Assembly (NCBI GenBank): GCA_966250385.1
Contig: CBINHC010000005.1
Coordinates: 186,001 to 250,000, forward strand
Source: DASWTL01 sp966250385
Lineage (GTDB): Bacteria > Bacteroidota > Bacteroidia > Sphingobacteriales > Sphingobacteriaceae
Direction of reading: 5' to 3'
DNA: 64,000 nucleotides
The notes beneath the pieces are model-generated. The model did not search any database, had not been told where the DNA came from, and saw nothing but the letters and a program-made list of their open reading frames with translations. Of this stretch, positions 9,590 through 18,211 are shown piece after piece (the first letter of the stretch is position 1; the number at the start of each line of letters is the position of its first letter). Both the position numbers and the translations under genes were made by a program.

Positions 9590-9830
9590 ACGTGCCGTAA
9601 AACCCGCAAGTCATTAGCTTGTGGGATGTAAGGCACAAATGATTTTAGCCTTGTGCTAGAATATACTGACGGACAGTATCCGGACTTGCTTAGCAATTAG
9701 AACAAACGAAGTAGCCATCTATCAATATTAAGGACATCGGGTTGCGGAGCCGACCTTCAACCGTTAACATGAGCCATCAGGCTGAGCGTATGGGCTGAGA
9801 AGCCACTGGTCTTTAGCCAACGGGCAGTTC
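9590..9830. mobile_element. Degenerate IS200/IS605-like remnant with omega-RNA-like right end
   Basis: This 326-bp gap between two minus-strand genes has no credible reading frame. At its left is an imperfect palindrome, 9592-9636. Its outer arms are 9592-9599 and 9629-9636 (one mismatch). Its inner arms are CCCGCAAG (9603-9610) and CTTGTGGG (9618-9625), around loop TCATTAG. Such subterminal hairpins are typical of IS200/IS605 left ends. On the right, GCTGAGAAGCC followed by an imperfect hairpin and CAGTTC (9795-9830) resembles the 3' end of TnpB-associated omega RNAs. No tnpA or tnpB remains. The right end touches the stop codon of the aminopeptidase gene. Family assignment rests on pattern memory only. 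Confidence 0.42.
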
Positions 9831-11628
9831 AAATCGGCTTTGCCTTACCGACCAGCCAGGAGCGCTCCTCGGGCGTAAGGAAAGGACCAAGCTTTTCGAC
9901 GACCAGCTGATTATACAGGTTCAGCCAGGCAACGTGCCGCTCTTCCAGCAATTCCTTTTTCACCGGCGCCGTATCGATCAGCGCGAACGATAGCGTTTCG
10001 AATGTATAAAATACGCCAAAGTCATTGGAGATATCCTCAACAGCCAGCACCAGATTTTCGATGCGGATCCCGTGACGCCCCGGACGGTATATGCCCGGCT
10101 CGACCGAGGTGATCATTCCAGGAACAATATCGACAGCCAGGTTGGACGCGTTGAACACATGCGGCCCCTCATGCACATTCAGGAAGTAGCCGACCCCATG
10201 CCCGGTGCCGTGCCCGTAATTCACGGCATAATCCCACAGCGGCTTGCGCGTAATGGCATCGATCTGGTAGCCCCTGGTCCCTTTCGGAAAGCGGGCGGTG
10301 GAACCGTCAATCATTCCTTTCAGGACCAGCGTGTAATCGGTACTTTCCTCATCCGTCAGATCACCCAGGGAAACAACACGGGTAATGTCCGTCGTTCCGC
10401 CCCAGTACTGCCCGCCCGAATCCAGCAGAAACAATCCGGACGGCTTTAGCTCCGCATCGCTTTCCGGAGTCGCCTTATAATGCGGTAACGCCCCGTGTTC
10501 TCCATAGCCGGCGATGGTATCGAAACTTTCCCCGATGAAACCCTCCTGCTCCGCCCGGAACTGGTATAATTTCTCCGCTACGGATATCTCCGTAATAGGC
10601 TGTTTTCCGATATGCTCCTCAAGCCACTTGAAAAACCGGGTCAGCGCCACCCCGTCCTTGATCATCGTCCGGCGGGTATTGGCAACCTCCACCGAATTCT
10701 TAACCGCTTTCAGATTCGTGGTGGGATTGGTCAGCTGGACTACTTTTACACCTTCGGGCAGGATACCCGATACGGAATAGCAGGTCCGCTTCGGATCGAT
10801 CACGATCGTGGTGCCGGCCGGCAGCTGTGACAGGGCGGATTCGATGGCATCATAGGGATGCAGTTCCACACCTGAATCGGTAAGTATGGCCTTATATTCA
10901 ATTTCGAGCTTATCCGGATCAATGAACAGCGACACGCTTTCGGGGCTGAACAACGCAAATCCCAGGACGACCGGATTACATTTCACGTCGCTTCCGCGGA
11001 TGTTGAACAGCCACGCAAGATCATCAAGCGATGAGATCAGGTGATGGGTTGCCCCTACGCCCTCCAGCACGCTCCGGACTTCAGAGATCTTGTTGTTGAC
11101 GGACTGCCCGGTAACAGACTCATCCAGCAGAAAGGCTCCGGAACGGGGAAGTTCAGGACGATTGTCCCAGATCGGATCCAGGTAGTCCAGATCCGTCCGC
11201 AAGGAAATTCCGCGGGCGGTCAACTGTCCGAAAATAACTTCGGCCAGCTGAACCGATACCAGCTTGCCGTCAAATGCGACAACGGATCCTTCTTCCAGCC
11301 GATCGGCGAGATATGGCAGATATTCGGGCATCCCCTGGGCCTGCAGCTTCATCAGGCTGTAGCCGGAATCCCTCAACTGGGATTCGGCCTGTACAAAATA
11401 CCGGAAGTCAGTCCACAGCCCGGCCTCATCTGCCGTAATGACCAGGGTTCCTGCTGATCCGGTAAATCCGGATGCAAACGCTATACATTTATACCGGTCC
11501 GGCAGGTACTCGCTGATGTGCGGATCCGAGGATGGAATAATATAGGCGCTGACGCCATCGTTCTGCATCTGCCGGCGGATTGCCGAAAGCTTTTCTTTAT
11601 ATGTCATGTGTATCGGTTGAACCGGCAA
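9829..11628 (-). CDS. Xaa-Pro aminopeptidase (M24B)
   Basis: The 599-residue protein has two creatinase-like N-terminal domains followed by the pita-bread M24 fold, the length of the three-domain aminopeptidase P group. The metal ligands are visible: D in LLDSGG, D in TTDITR, H in GHGTGHGVG, and E in SVEPGIY and RIENL. The enzyme removes an N-terminal residue next to proline in the cytoplasm. Translation could start at residue 1 or at the ATG at codon 8 (11607); the latter begins closer to the usual family start. The stop codon (9831-9829) sits at the edge of the IS-like remnant. Confidence 0.93.
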   Translation of the reverse strand: MPVQPIHMTYKEKLSAIRRQMQNDGVSAYIIPSSDPHISEYLPDRYKCIAFASGFTGSAGTLVITADEAGLWTDFRYFVQAESQLRDSGYSLMKLQAQGMPEYLPYLADRLEEGSVVAFDGKLVSVQLAEVIFGQLTARGISLRTDLDYLDPIWDNRPELPRSGAFLLDESVTGQSVNNKISEVRSVLEGVGATHHLISSLDDLAWLFNIRGSDVKCNPVVLGFALFSPESVSLFIDPDKLEIEYKAILTDSGVELHPYDAIESALSQLPAGTTIVIDPKRTCYSVSGILPEGVKVVQLTNPTTNLKAVKNSVEVANTRRTMIKDGVALTRFFKWLEEHIGKQPITEISVAEKLYQFRAEQEGFIGESFDTIAGYGEHGALPHYKATPESDAELKPSGLFLLDSGGQYWGGTTDITRVVSLGDLTDEESTDYTLVLKGMIDGSTARFPKGTRGYQIDAITRKPLWDYAVNYGHGTGHGVGYFLNVHEGPHVFNASNLAVDIVPGMITSVEPGIYRPGRHGIRIENLVLAVEDISNDFGVFYTFETLSFALIDTAPVKKELLEERHVAWLNLYNQLVVEKLGPFLTPEERSWLVGKAKPI

Positions 11629-11658
11629 TTTACAAAGATTCTCAAGGAACCGAAACCG

Positions 11659-11922
11659 TCAGGAATCCTCCTTCGGCTCATCCCCGGAGTCCTGCCGCTC
11701 ATCCGGCTGTGCCGGGCGGTCCGTATCAAGCCTCTCAACGTATTCCGTTGCAGACAGTTCCGAGGCCTGTTCGCTGAGCGTCCCATCAGCCGTTCTTTCG
11801 CCTGATAAGTTTCCCCTGGGATCCGCCTGGTCGTCTCGCTTCAGGTCAGAATCGGGTGCCGGATTACCGGTTCCTGACAGATCCTGTTCATGTCTTTCAA
11901 ATTCTTCTTCTCCTGGTTTCAT
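11659..11922 (-). CDS. Small acidic, probably disordered protein
   Basis: The 87-residue frame encodes a very polar protein rich in Glu, Asp, Ser, Thr, Pro and Gly, with no hydrophobic core, cysteine or tryptophan. Similar short, acidic, low-complexity proteins are common in Bacteroidota, but I do not recognise a family. It lies 30 bp upstream of the aminopeptidase start on the same strand, so they may be co-transcribed. A terminator-like hairpin separates it from the gene further upstream. Coding status is uncertain because composition alone supports it. Confidence 0.45.
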   Translation of the reverse strand: MKPGEEEFERHEQDLSGTGNPAPDSDLKRDDQADPRGNLSGERTADGTLSEQASELSATEYVERLDTDRPAQPDERQDSGDEPKEDS

Positions 11923-11948
11923 GGTGCTGATTTTATACGTTTCAGAAT

Positions 11949-11977
11949 AAAAAAACCCGCCTCTTCAGGCAGGTTTT
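11949..11977 (-). terminator. Intrinsic terminator after the 90-residue gene
   Basis: Arms 11953-11962 and 11967-11976 pair with one mismatch around a CTTC loop. Read on the minus strand, the stem is followed by a run of seven U residues (plus-strand A run 11949-11955). It lies 25 bp beyond the stop of the gene at 12002-12274. On the plus strand the U run is short. Confidence 0.75.
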
Positions 11978-12001
11978 ATGTCGTTATACCGGGGCGGGCG
12001 G

Positions 12002-12274
12002 TTATGCAAGATTTCTTCTTTCCACTCCGTCCAGCTCGAAAACCGCAAGCTTGTTCAACAGGTTGCAGTGGATCGTCCCAAAAAAGTTAACGATCTCATC
12101 CTTGGTCTTCCCCTGGATGAAGATCCGTTCCTTCAGGATCTCCTTGGTCAGATAATCCTTTGGCGAAAATAATGCTTCCTCATCCCGGATGGTGAAGTCT
12201 GCATTATCAATGGAAAATTGCTTCAGGATTTCTTTGAAACTCCTGCCGTTTAATAAAAGTTCTCGGATGCTCAT
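12002..12274 (-). CDS. Hypothetical protein, 90 residues
   Basis: The frame encodes a charged, mostly helical protein that starts MSIRELLLNGRSFKEILKQF. It has a single cysteine in the segment GTIHCNLLNKLAVFEL. I do not recognise a family. A good terminator lies just downstream, and the start overlaps by 4 bp (ATGA) the stop of a possible short coding region behind the permease gene. This arrangement supports real translation. No signal peptide or membrane segment is seen, so it is probably cytoplasmic. Confidence 0.6.
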   Translation of the reverse strand: MSIRELLLNGRSFKEILKQFSIDNADFTIRDEEALFSPKDYLTKEILKERIFIQGKTKDEIVNFFGTIHCNLLNKLAVFELDGVERRNLA

Positions 12275-12408
12275 AGGTTCAGGTCTTTAAAATACAAGGT
12301 TCGGGTTTGCCCTTTTGTTTCAATTCCCGGACCAAAAGCAGAAAATTCCCGCACCGTCACTAAAAAGCCCTTGATATTGGCAATATTTCCCCTGCCCCGG
12401 CCGGACAC
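12271..12408 (-). CDS. Possible 45-residue coupled reading frame (GTG start)
   Basis: Downstream of the permease stop, this frame stays open for about 60 codons and ends in TGA overlapping the ATG of the 90-residue gene. The C-terminal part (KGFLVTVREFSAF, then QTRTLYFKDLNL) looks protein-like. No ATG is available after the permease stop, so a GTG at 12408 is the first plausible start. Overlapping stop and start suggest translational coupling. There is no recognised family, and it may be a leader peptide or chance. Confidence 0.25.
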   Translation of the reverse strand: MSGRGRGNIANIKGFLVTVREFSAFGPGIETKGQTRTLYFKDLNL

Positions 12409-12464
12409 TGGTCTGAAATCTATACAGATACCGGCACGGAGATTATCTTTTAGTACAGCGTCGG

Positions 12465-13805
12465 TCAGGAAGCACGCCTCCTGGTAACGGTCAGCCGGTA
12501 GACCGGGTAGGAAACGGCGATCATGACAGCGATCACAGCCAGACTCCACGGATCGCTGAAGGAAAACCCGATGAACATCGCCGCAGTGGCCAGGATCGTC
12601 AGGACCGTGCTGTAGGGATACCCCCACGCCCGGTATGGCCGCGGCGTATCCGGCTCGCTCTTCCGCAGGCGGATCACCGCAGCGTACGCCAGCCCCGTAA
12701 CGACCAGCAACATGAAGGAAGCCAATCCGAATAACTGTTCAAAGGAACTGTTGATGATCAGGACCATCGCAAACAAATAACTGATTATCAGGGCATATAT
12801 CGGGGTGCCTCCTGTGTTGATATAACTGCCTATGCGCAGAAAATAGGCATCCCGGCTAAGACCGAACAAGATCCGGGCGGGAATCATCATATATGCGTTC
12901 AGGATGCTGAGCAGGGAAAAAATCGCAAAGAGCGTGAGAAACACCATCCCCTTTCGCCCGAAAATTGCCCCCGCTGCGTCAGCGGCGACCAGGGGCGATT
13001 TCGCCGCTACCTCCACCGGCACAATATACAGGATCGCCGCGTTGATCAGCAGGTACAGGGACATTACCGCCAGCGCCCCGATAAAATATGACCGGGGAAT
13101 ATTCTTACCCGGGTCCTTATCTTCTTCAGCAAAAAAGGAAACCGACATCCACCCGTTGTAGGTGCCCGTGATGAGCTGGAGCGCCTTGAAGAACGCGACG
13201 ACAAAACCGCTCATGCCGATGACCGATAACGCGCCGTTTTCCTGGCCGGACGGTTTCCCTTCGGTCCCGTAGGTAAAACACAGCACGATCAGCACGATAA
13301 ACAACACCACCTTAAGGGCGCTCGTTATTTTCTGGGACGCACTGCCGATCCGGATACCCGGCGCATGCAGGATGGCAAAGAAGGTCAGATACCCGATTGC
13401 CAGCATAGTCCGGCTCACCGGCAGCCCCGGAAACAACAGGAGCGAGTATTCACTTAAGGCGATACAGAAATAGGCAGGCGCGATGCCGTTGATGAAATAG
13501 TCGAACCATCCGCTCAGAAACCCTGCATAGTTTCCAAAAGCTCTTTTGATATAATTATAGGCGCCGCCCGCCTTAGGCATCATGGTGGTCAGTTCCGCAT
13601 ACGAACCTGCAGCCAGCAAAACATACAGTCCGCCGATCAGCCAGCAGGCCAGCACCAGCCAGTAGTTTGGCACCAGCGCGGCTATCTCTCCCGGATTCCG
13701 CAAAATACCGGCTCCGATCGTGCCGCCGATGACCACCGCAATTCCAAAACCAACACCCAGGATCTTTTTCAGAGGATGGGCAGTCCCCGGTTCACTTTTA
13801 TTCAT
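12465..13805 (-). CDS. APC-family amino acid permease
   Basis: The 446-residue protein is strongly hydrophobic with about twelve membrane helices. The N-terminal GFGIAVVIGGTIGAGIL matches the GxG(I/V)GxGIF substrate-binding signature of the amino acid-polyamine-organocation family. The next helix contains GGLYVLLAAGSYAELTTMMP, also typical. It would import an amino acid with protons or by exchange across the inner membrane. Substrate cannot be read from the sequence; the closest impression is the neutral amino acid group. It starts 23 bp before the stop of the VOC gene on the same strand. Confidence 0.9.
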   Translation of the reverse strand: MNKSEPGTAHPLKKILGVGFGIAVVIGGTIGAGILRNPGEIAALVPNYWLVLACWLIGGLYVLLAAGSYAELTTMMPKAGGAYNYIKRAFGNYAGFLSGWFDYFINGIAPAYFCIALSEYSLLLFPGLPVSRTMLAIGYLTFFAILHAPGIRIGSASQKITSALKVVLFIVLIVLCFTYGTEGKPSGQENGALSVIGMSGFVVAFFKALQLITGTYNGWMSVSFFAEEDKDPGKNIPRSYFIGALAVMSLYLLINAAILYIVPVEVAAKSPLVAADAAGAIFGRKGMVFLTLFAIFSLLSILNAYMMIPARILFGLSRDAYFLRIGSYINTGGTPIYALIISYLFAMVLIINSSFEQLFGLASFMLLVVTGLAYAAVIRLRKSEPDTPRPYRAWGYPYSTVLTILATAAMFIGFSFSDPWSLAVIAVMIAVSYPVYRLTVTRRRAS

Positions 13806-13828
13806 ATATTATTTGTAGAAAAACTATA

Positions 13829-14299
13829 CTATTTCCGGTAGTCATCGTTGACTTCGAACCAGTGTCCGTCCGGATCCTGAAAGTAGATCTGCTTGACGCC
13901 GTCAATACGAACGGTAGGAGCCTTCTCGCTCCCGGGCCAGTTGGTATATCCGATGCCGAAACGATCCAGCCGGGTGATGAAGTCATCAACCGAGGGCACA
14001 CTGAAACACAGGTGTTCATTTTTGTTCCTGACCGAGACTGCTCCTTCCCCCTGGATCAGGTGTAGCTGTCCGGCGGCACCCAGCGTGAACCAGGTATGCA
14101 GCCCGTCTTTGAAAGGCTCGGGTATCTGCTTCAGATTCAGCACGTCCTCATAAAAGGCGGTACTTTTCTTCAGGTCCTGGACATACACCGCAACGTGGTT
14201 TAATACAGGCGTAAATGCTGTGGATTCTTTTGGGGTCTGGGCAAACAGGCCCCGGGCCGGCAGAACGACCATTGCGAGCAGGAGTACATATTTCATCAT
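13829..14299 (-). CDS. Exported VOC-fold (glyoxalase-like) protein
   Basis: I place the start at the ATG at 14299 (156 residues; a second ATG follows at once). This gives a clean signal peptide, MMKYVLLLAMVVLPARGLFA, with likely cleavage near residue 20. The mature part is one VOC repeat pair: LNHVAVYVQDLKKSTAFY at the start, a central LHLIQG and a terminal FQDPDGHWFEVND. Candidate metal ligands are H35, the histidine in LHLI and the glutamate in WFEV. A secreted VOC protein is unusual because glyoxalase and dioxygenase relatives are cytoplasmic. Substrate is unknown. The longer upstream frame crosses the divergent promoter region and is not used. Confidence 0.85.
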   Translation of the reverse strand: MMKYVLLLAMVVLPARGLFAQTPKESTAFTPVLNHVAVYVQDLKKSTAFYEDVLNLKQIPEPFKDGLHTWFTLGAAGQLHLIQGEGAVSVRNKNEHLCFSVPSVDDFITRLDRFGIGYTNWPGSEKAPTVRIDGVKQIYFQDPDGHWFEVNDDYRK

Positions 14300-14414
14300 G
14301 CGAGCTTCTAAGTGTGCCAAAAAACGTATCCAAATATGTTCAATATATTCGGATAGTTTCAGCATTTTCATTTGTAAATTCGGGAAAATACGTTCACCCA
14401 ACCGAAAATAAGTT

Positions 14415-14969
14415 ATGAAAAGACGCATTGTCCCCTTCCTTTTCGGCTGCCTGGTCCTGATGATCACCAGCCTGTCCGCTGCATTCGCATCCGTGAAACC
14501 CGGATCTCCCGACCTCGCCAGGATGGTGGCGGACTGGAAACGCGCCAAAGCCTATACACTGGAGTATCTGAACGCCATGCCGGAATCCGGAATCAACTTT
14601 AAGCCGACCCCCGAGATCCGCTCATTTGCCGAACAGATGCTGCACCTGGCGAACGGGAACTACCTGTTTGCAGCCTCCGCATCCGGTAAGGCCAACCCCA
14701 ACGCAAACAAAGACCTGGAAAAAGCCGATTCATTGAAGAACCGCGCTGCCCTGACCAGGGCTGTTACGGAAAGTTACGACTACGTGATCAAAAGCATGGA
14801 TGGCCTGACGCCCGAAAAACTGGCCGAAAACATCAAATTCTTTGATATGGACCTGACCCGGGGCGTGATCTATGAAAAACTGTTCGAGCACCAGACCCAT
14901 CACCGGGGCCAGACGACCGTCTACCTGAGGCTAAAAGGCGTGAAACCACCGCAGGAAAAGCTATTCTGA
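14415..14969 (+). CDS. Secreted DinB-family protein
   Basis: The 184-residue protein begins with a signal peptide (about 1-26, ending SAAFA). A four-helix DinB/YfiT-type domain follows. Likely metal-binding histidines are H77 in QMLHLA and the pair in FEHQTHHRGQ near the C-terminus, the usual H...HxxxH spacing of the family. Many members are metal-dependent thiol transferases; others have no known reaction. A periplasmic location is inferred. It is divergent from the exported VOC gene and converges on the DUF819 gene with 9 bp between stops. Confidence 0.85.
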   Translation: MKRRIVPFLFGCLVLMITSLSAAFASVKPGSPDLARMVADWKRAKAYTLEYLNAMPESGINFKPTPEIRSFAEQMLHLANGNYLFAASASGKANPNANKDLEKADSLKNRAALTRAVTESYDYVIKSMDGLTPEKLAENIKFFDMDLTRGVIYEKLFEHQTHHRGQTTVYLRLKGVKPPQEKLF

Positions 14970-14978
14970 TGATACATC

Positions 14979-16238
14979 CTATGGCGCTACCATTTGCATC
15001 AGAATCCCGCAAAGGTACGCGCCATAGGTTCCGATCACATACCCGAACACGGCAAGCAGCACGCCTACCGGCGCCAGCGAAGGATGGAAAGCCGCAGCCA
15101 CCACCGGTGCCGAAGCCGGACCACCGATATTCGCCTGACTGCCTACGGCAAGAAAGAAGAACGGCGTACGGGTCAGTTTTGCGACCACGATCATCACCAG
15201 GGCATGAATGCTGATCCATACCAAGCCTACAAACAGCAGGCCCGGATTGTCAAAAACCGCCATGACATTCATCTGCATCCCGATCGTCGCGATCAGCACA
15301 TAAAGGAACACGCTTCCAAGCCTGGACGCGCCCGCTCCTTCCAGGTTCCGCGCTTTAGTAAATGACAGCACCATTCCTACGGTTGTCGCAATAATGACCA
15401 CCCAGAAGAAGGAGGAAGTGAGGCTGAAAGTTTCCAGGTAAGGAGCATGGATGGCGATCCATGGTGCAATATTATCGCCCAGCAAATGAGCCAGACCGGT
15501 CACCCCGAACCCGATACCGGCGATCTTGATCATATCTTCCATCCGCGGGATCCGCATGATGCTAAGCTGATACGCTTCTACTTTTTCTTTTAACTCGACC
15601 ACCGAGGAATCATCCGCCTTCAGTCGGGCGTCGATAACCTTGTTCCGGCCTGCGCCCCATAGCAGTATAGCCATCCAAAGATAGGCAACTACCACATCGA
15701 GCGCCACCATGGCGGAGAACAGATCGGAGCTTGGCTTGAAGATCTCGAACATGGCGGCCTGGTTCGCTCCTCCGCCGATCCAGCTCCCCGCGATTGTACT
15801 CAGTCCGCGCCAGACCGCATCCGGCCCGGTTCCGCCGACTACATGCGGAGCAACGAGGGACACGAGCCAGACCGCAATCGGCCCGCCGATCAGTACGCCA
15901 AACGAGCCGGTAATAAACATCAGACCGGCCTTTTTCCGCAGTTTCCAGATCTCGCGAAAATCCAGGCTCAGGGTAAACAGTACAAGGCTGGTCGGCAACA
16001 GGTACCGGGAGGCCATCGTATACAGACCGGAAGCTGAGCCGGAGATCACCCCGGTCGAATTCAGCAGGCCGGGCAGAAAGTAACACAACAGGATTGGCGG
16101 AACTACGCCAAAAAGTTTGGTAAAGAAAGGCCGCTTGCTCTCAGCAGCGGTAAAAACCAATGCCAGGATAACCAATAGTATTCCGAGAACAACCGCGTCA
16201 TTTGTAAAGAAAGCCTCCGGGGCAGGTACTGTAGCCAT
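14979..16238 (-). CDS. DUF819-family membrane protein
   Basis: The start is set at the ATG at 16238 (419 residues); the longer frame adds 25 residues unlike the family. It is an integral membrane protein with about ten helices. Conserved stretches include SWIGGGANQAAMFEIF in the middle and GSQANIGGPASAPVVAAAF near the end, both glycine-rich and repeated in style. This fits the DUF819 (YjcL-like) family, probably transporters with inverted repeats. No substrate is established. There is no clear operon partner. Confidence 0.85.
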   Translation of the reverse strand: MATVPAPEAFFTNDAVVLGILLVILALVFTAAESKRPFFTKLFGVVPPILLCYFLPGLLNSTGVISGSASGLYTMASRYLLPTSLVLFTLSLDFREIWKLRKKAGLMFITGSFGVLIGGPIAVWLVSLVAPHVVGGTGPDAVWRGLSTIAGSWIGGGANQAAMFEIFKPSSDLFSAMVALDVVVAYLWMAILLWGAGRNKVIDARLKADDSSVVELKEKVEAYQLSIMRIPRMEDMIKIAGIGFGVTGLAHLLGDNIAPWIAIHAPYLETFSLTSSFFWVVIIATTVGMVLSFTKARNLEGAGASRLGSVFLYVLIATIGMQMNVMAVFDNPGLLFVGLVWISIHALVMIVVAKLTRTPFFFLAVGSQANIGGPASAPVVAAAFHPSLAPVGVLLAVFGYVIGTYGAYLCGILMQMVAP

Positions 16239-16366
16239 GAAAAATTTTTCCGAATATATTCTAAATTCTTCAAAAGCCACAAGTCCCCGCCCATACGGCG
16301 TCCCGAACGGCATGCTATGGTCTTCCCCAGGGTGATCAGCGAAAGACGACCGGAAAGCTGCCGGCT

Positions 16367-16891
16367 TTACTGGTTGACGGTGATCTGGAAAGAATTGGCC
16401 TCATCCAGATGAGTTCTGAGCGCCGGCAGCCGGTCGGCAGCATATTGCCGGATCTCGGGATCCTTGCTGGTCTGCGCGGCGGCCTCAAAAAGCGCCAGAT
16501 TCTCGGTATGAGTCAGAACCATCAGTTCGGCAAAACGCTGGTCGAACAACTCCCCGGTTAACGGACTTAAGATACCGAAGTTATGCTCGTGCACCGGGAT
16601 GAGGGTGCTGCTGATATTCAGTCCCTCGGAAGCGGCCAGGGCTGCAAGCTCGGTATTGGCATTCGTCTGCAGTTCAATGATCGCCGTTCCATAATCCTTG
16701 ACCTCCTGCTTGACCCCGCGTTCGGCAGCAAGTGTACCGGACTGGATTTCAAGATTATTACTGCTGGCAGCCTGGGTGATGAACTCCTGACTGTCCATAG
16801 AAAATTCATCTTCTGATTTGTCTTTCCGGCATCCTTGAAACAAAGCCGCACTTACCACGCAAAGGGCAAGAATAAAACTCCACTTTTTCAT
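16367..16891 (-). CDS. DUF4142 lipoprotein
   Basis: The 174-residue protein has a lipoprotein signal with lipobox LFQGC (C21), followed by a charged linker and a four-helix, ferritin-like DUF4142 domain. The domain opens with DSQEFITQAASSNNLEIQSG and contains HEHNFGIL. Such proteins are often present in several copies in Bacteroidota genomes and are sometimes linked to stress. No enzymatic function is known. It should be anchored in the outer or inner membrane facing the periplasm. The gene stands alone, 128 bp or more from its neighbours. Confidence 0.85.
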   Translation of the reverse strand: MKKWSFILALCVVSAALFQGCRKDKSEDEFSMDSQEFITQAASSNNLEIQSGTLAAERGVKQEVKDYGTAIIELQTNANTELAALAASEGLNISSTLIPVHEHNFGILSPLTGELFDQRFAELMVLTHTENLALFEAAAQTSKDPEIRQYAADRLPALRTHLDEANSFQITVNQ

Positions 16892-17018
16892 ATGAGATGA
16901 TTTAGTTCATTACTGATTGACCCGGCAGAAATCCGTGATGGTTTGGTTTTCATTAGTCTCCCCAGTTGAACCGGGCCGGTGCCCAGGATGAAAAAGAGAG
17001 TTTTAAGCGTTTAAGCCG

Positions 17019-17453
17019 CTAAACGAGCTTCGCTTCGAGCGTGATCTCCACTGCCTTCAGGGCCTTACTGACCGGGCAGTTCTGTTTTGCCGCCTGAGCG
17101 AGCTCCTCGAATTTTTCGGCGCTGATTCCCGGAACCTTTCCTTCCAGCTTCAGGCGGATCCCGCGGATCTCAAAGCCTTCGGCGGCCTTTTCAAGCTGCA
17201 CGGCCGCCTCGGTCCTGAGTTCCTCAGGCGTAAAGCCTGCTCCGCCCAATTCGAAACTCAGCGCCATGGAAAAACATCCGGCATGAGCCGCGGCGATCAG
17301 TTCTTCGGGGTTGGTGCCAGCCTTTCCGTCCTCGTTTTCAAACCGACTGGAAAATGAATAGGGAGTTTCCTGAAGGACTCCGCTGGTTGAGGTCAGCTGA
17401 CCACGGCCTTCTTTACCGCCGCCGCTCCAAACGGCTGTAGATTTTCTGAACAT
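17019..17453 (-). CDS. OsmC-family peroxiredoxin
   Basis: The 144-residue protein has the two redox cysteines of OsmC: C60 in HAGCFSMAL and C126 in QNCPVSKAL. The conserved R37 and E51 lie in the expected places. The family reduces organic hydroperoxides in the cytoplasm with dithiol reductants. Length and order match OsmC rather than Ohr, which lacks the GTNPEEL pattern seen here at 46-52. It is preceded on the same strand by the mqo/Mut7-C pair, with a 56-bp gap to the Mut7-C stop. Confidence 0.9.
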   Translation of the reverse strand: MFRKSTAVWSGGGKEGRGQLTSTSGVLQETPYSFSSRFENEDGKAGTNPEELIAAAHAGCFSMALSFELGGAGFTPEELRTEAAVQLEKAAEGFEIRGIRLKLEGKVPGISAEKFEELAQAAKQNCPVSKALKAVEITLEAKLV

Positions 17454-17509
17454 AGGTTACTTTTAAGGAAAGAACAAACGATGTGAGAAGTAGTTTCGGC
17501 TAAATGACG

Positions 17510-18211
17510 TCAGGCCAGCCGCTCCAGAAACTCCCGCATCCGGTCATAATGCGACCCTTTCCAATATACCTTCCGGCAGGATGAACACCTGAAGAATTCA
17601 TCGAACAACCGCGCGGTCCGGGGCGGAACCTCTCCCTGCACATCAGACCTGCTGACGGGCGCAATGAGCCCGTTGCAGATCAGGCAACGGCTAAACGGCC
17701 GGAAATGCTTTTTCAGATCATAACGGACGATCACCTCGCGAACCTGCACCTTCGGCTCCTCCGACCGGACCATGTAACCTTCCTCAAGCGCACCGAACTT
17801 CAGGACCTGCAGACTCCGCGTCAGCAGAATCCGATTTTCTTCAATGGAGGTCCGTATCATCCCGCCGGCATCGCTCGTTTCATGATAACGGGTGTCCAGG
17901 CCGAGCATCCGGAGTTCCTTTGCCAGTTTTCCGAGGTGATTGTCCGCAATAAAGCGCGGTGTCCAGTCCCCGGAATGAACCCCTGTAGACGGAAAAACCT
18001 CCACCCGGTCCCCCGGCATCAGCGGATCATCCAGGCTGGCCGGCTGCCCGTTCACCAGGACCGGGCCGACCTCCACATGCGGCACCCCCATGGCTTCAAT
18101 GGCATCTTTCAGTGAAGGTTTCAAAAAAAACCGGAACGTTCGCTCCCGGCCGGAAGGATCCCGGAAGAGTTCGTTCAGCCTTTCATGATACCGAAACGAA
18201 GCGGTTCTCAC
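17510..18211 (-). CDS. Ubiquitin-like plus Mut7-C RNase domain protein
   Basis: I place the start at a GTG at 18211 (233 residues), because its last base and the next two form the mqo stop (GTGA overlap). The N-terminal 80 residues form a MoaD/ubiquitin-like fold (VLVNGQPASLDDPLMPGDRVEVFP). A Mut7-C domain follows, opening with FIADNHLGKLAKELRMLGLDTRY. The C-terminus carries a zinc ribbon with CLIC and CSSC pairs. The domain is related to PIN-type nucleases, and the family is predicted to process RNA. The role is unproven. Coupling to a central metabolic enzyme is unexpected. Confidence 0.85.
   Translation of the reverse strand: MRTASFRYHERLNELFRDPSGRERTFRFFLKPSLKDAIEAMGVPHVEVGPVLVNGQPASLDDPLMPGDRVEVFPSTGVHSGDWTPRFIADNHLGKLAKELRMLGLDTRYHETSDAGGMIRTSIEENRILLTRSLQVLKFGALEEGYMVRSEEPKVQVREVIVRYDLKKHFRPFSRCLICNGLIAPVSRSDVQGEVPPRTARLFDEFFRCSSCRKVYWKGSHYDRMREFLERLA

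Noticed and set aside
9592..9636. Retron or group II intron RNA suggested by the long palindrome
   Set aside because: No reverse transcriptase gene is nearby, and intron domain V-like sequence was not seen. IS200/IS605 ends explain the hairpins better.
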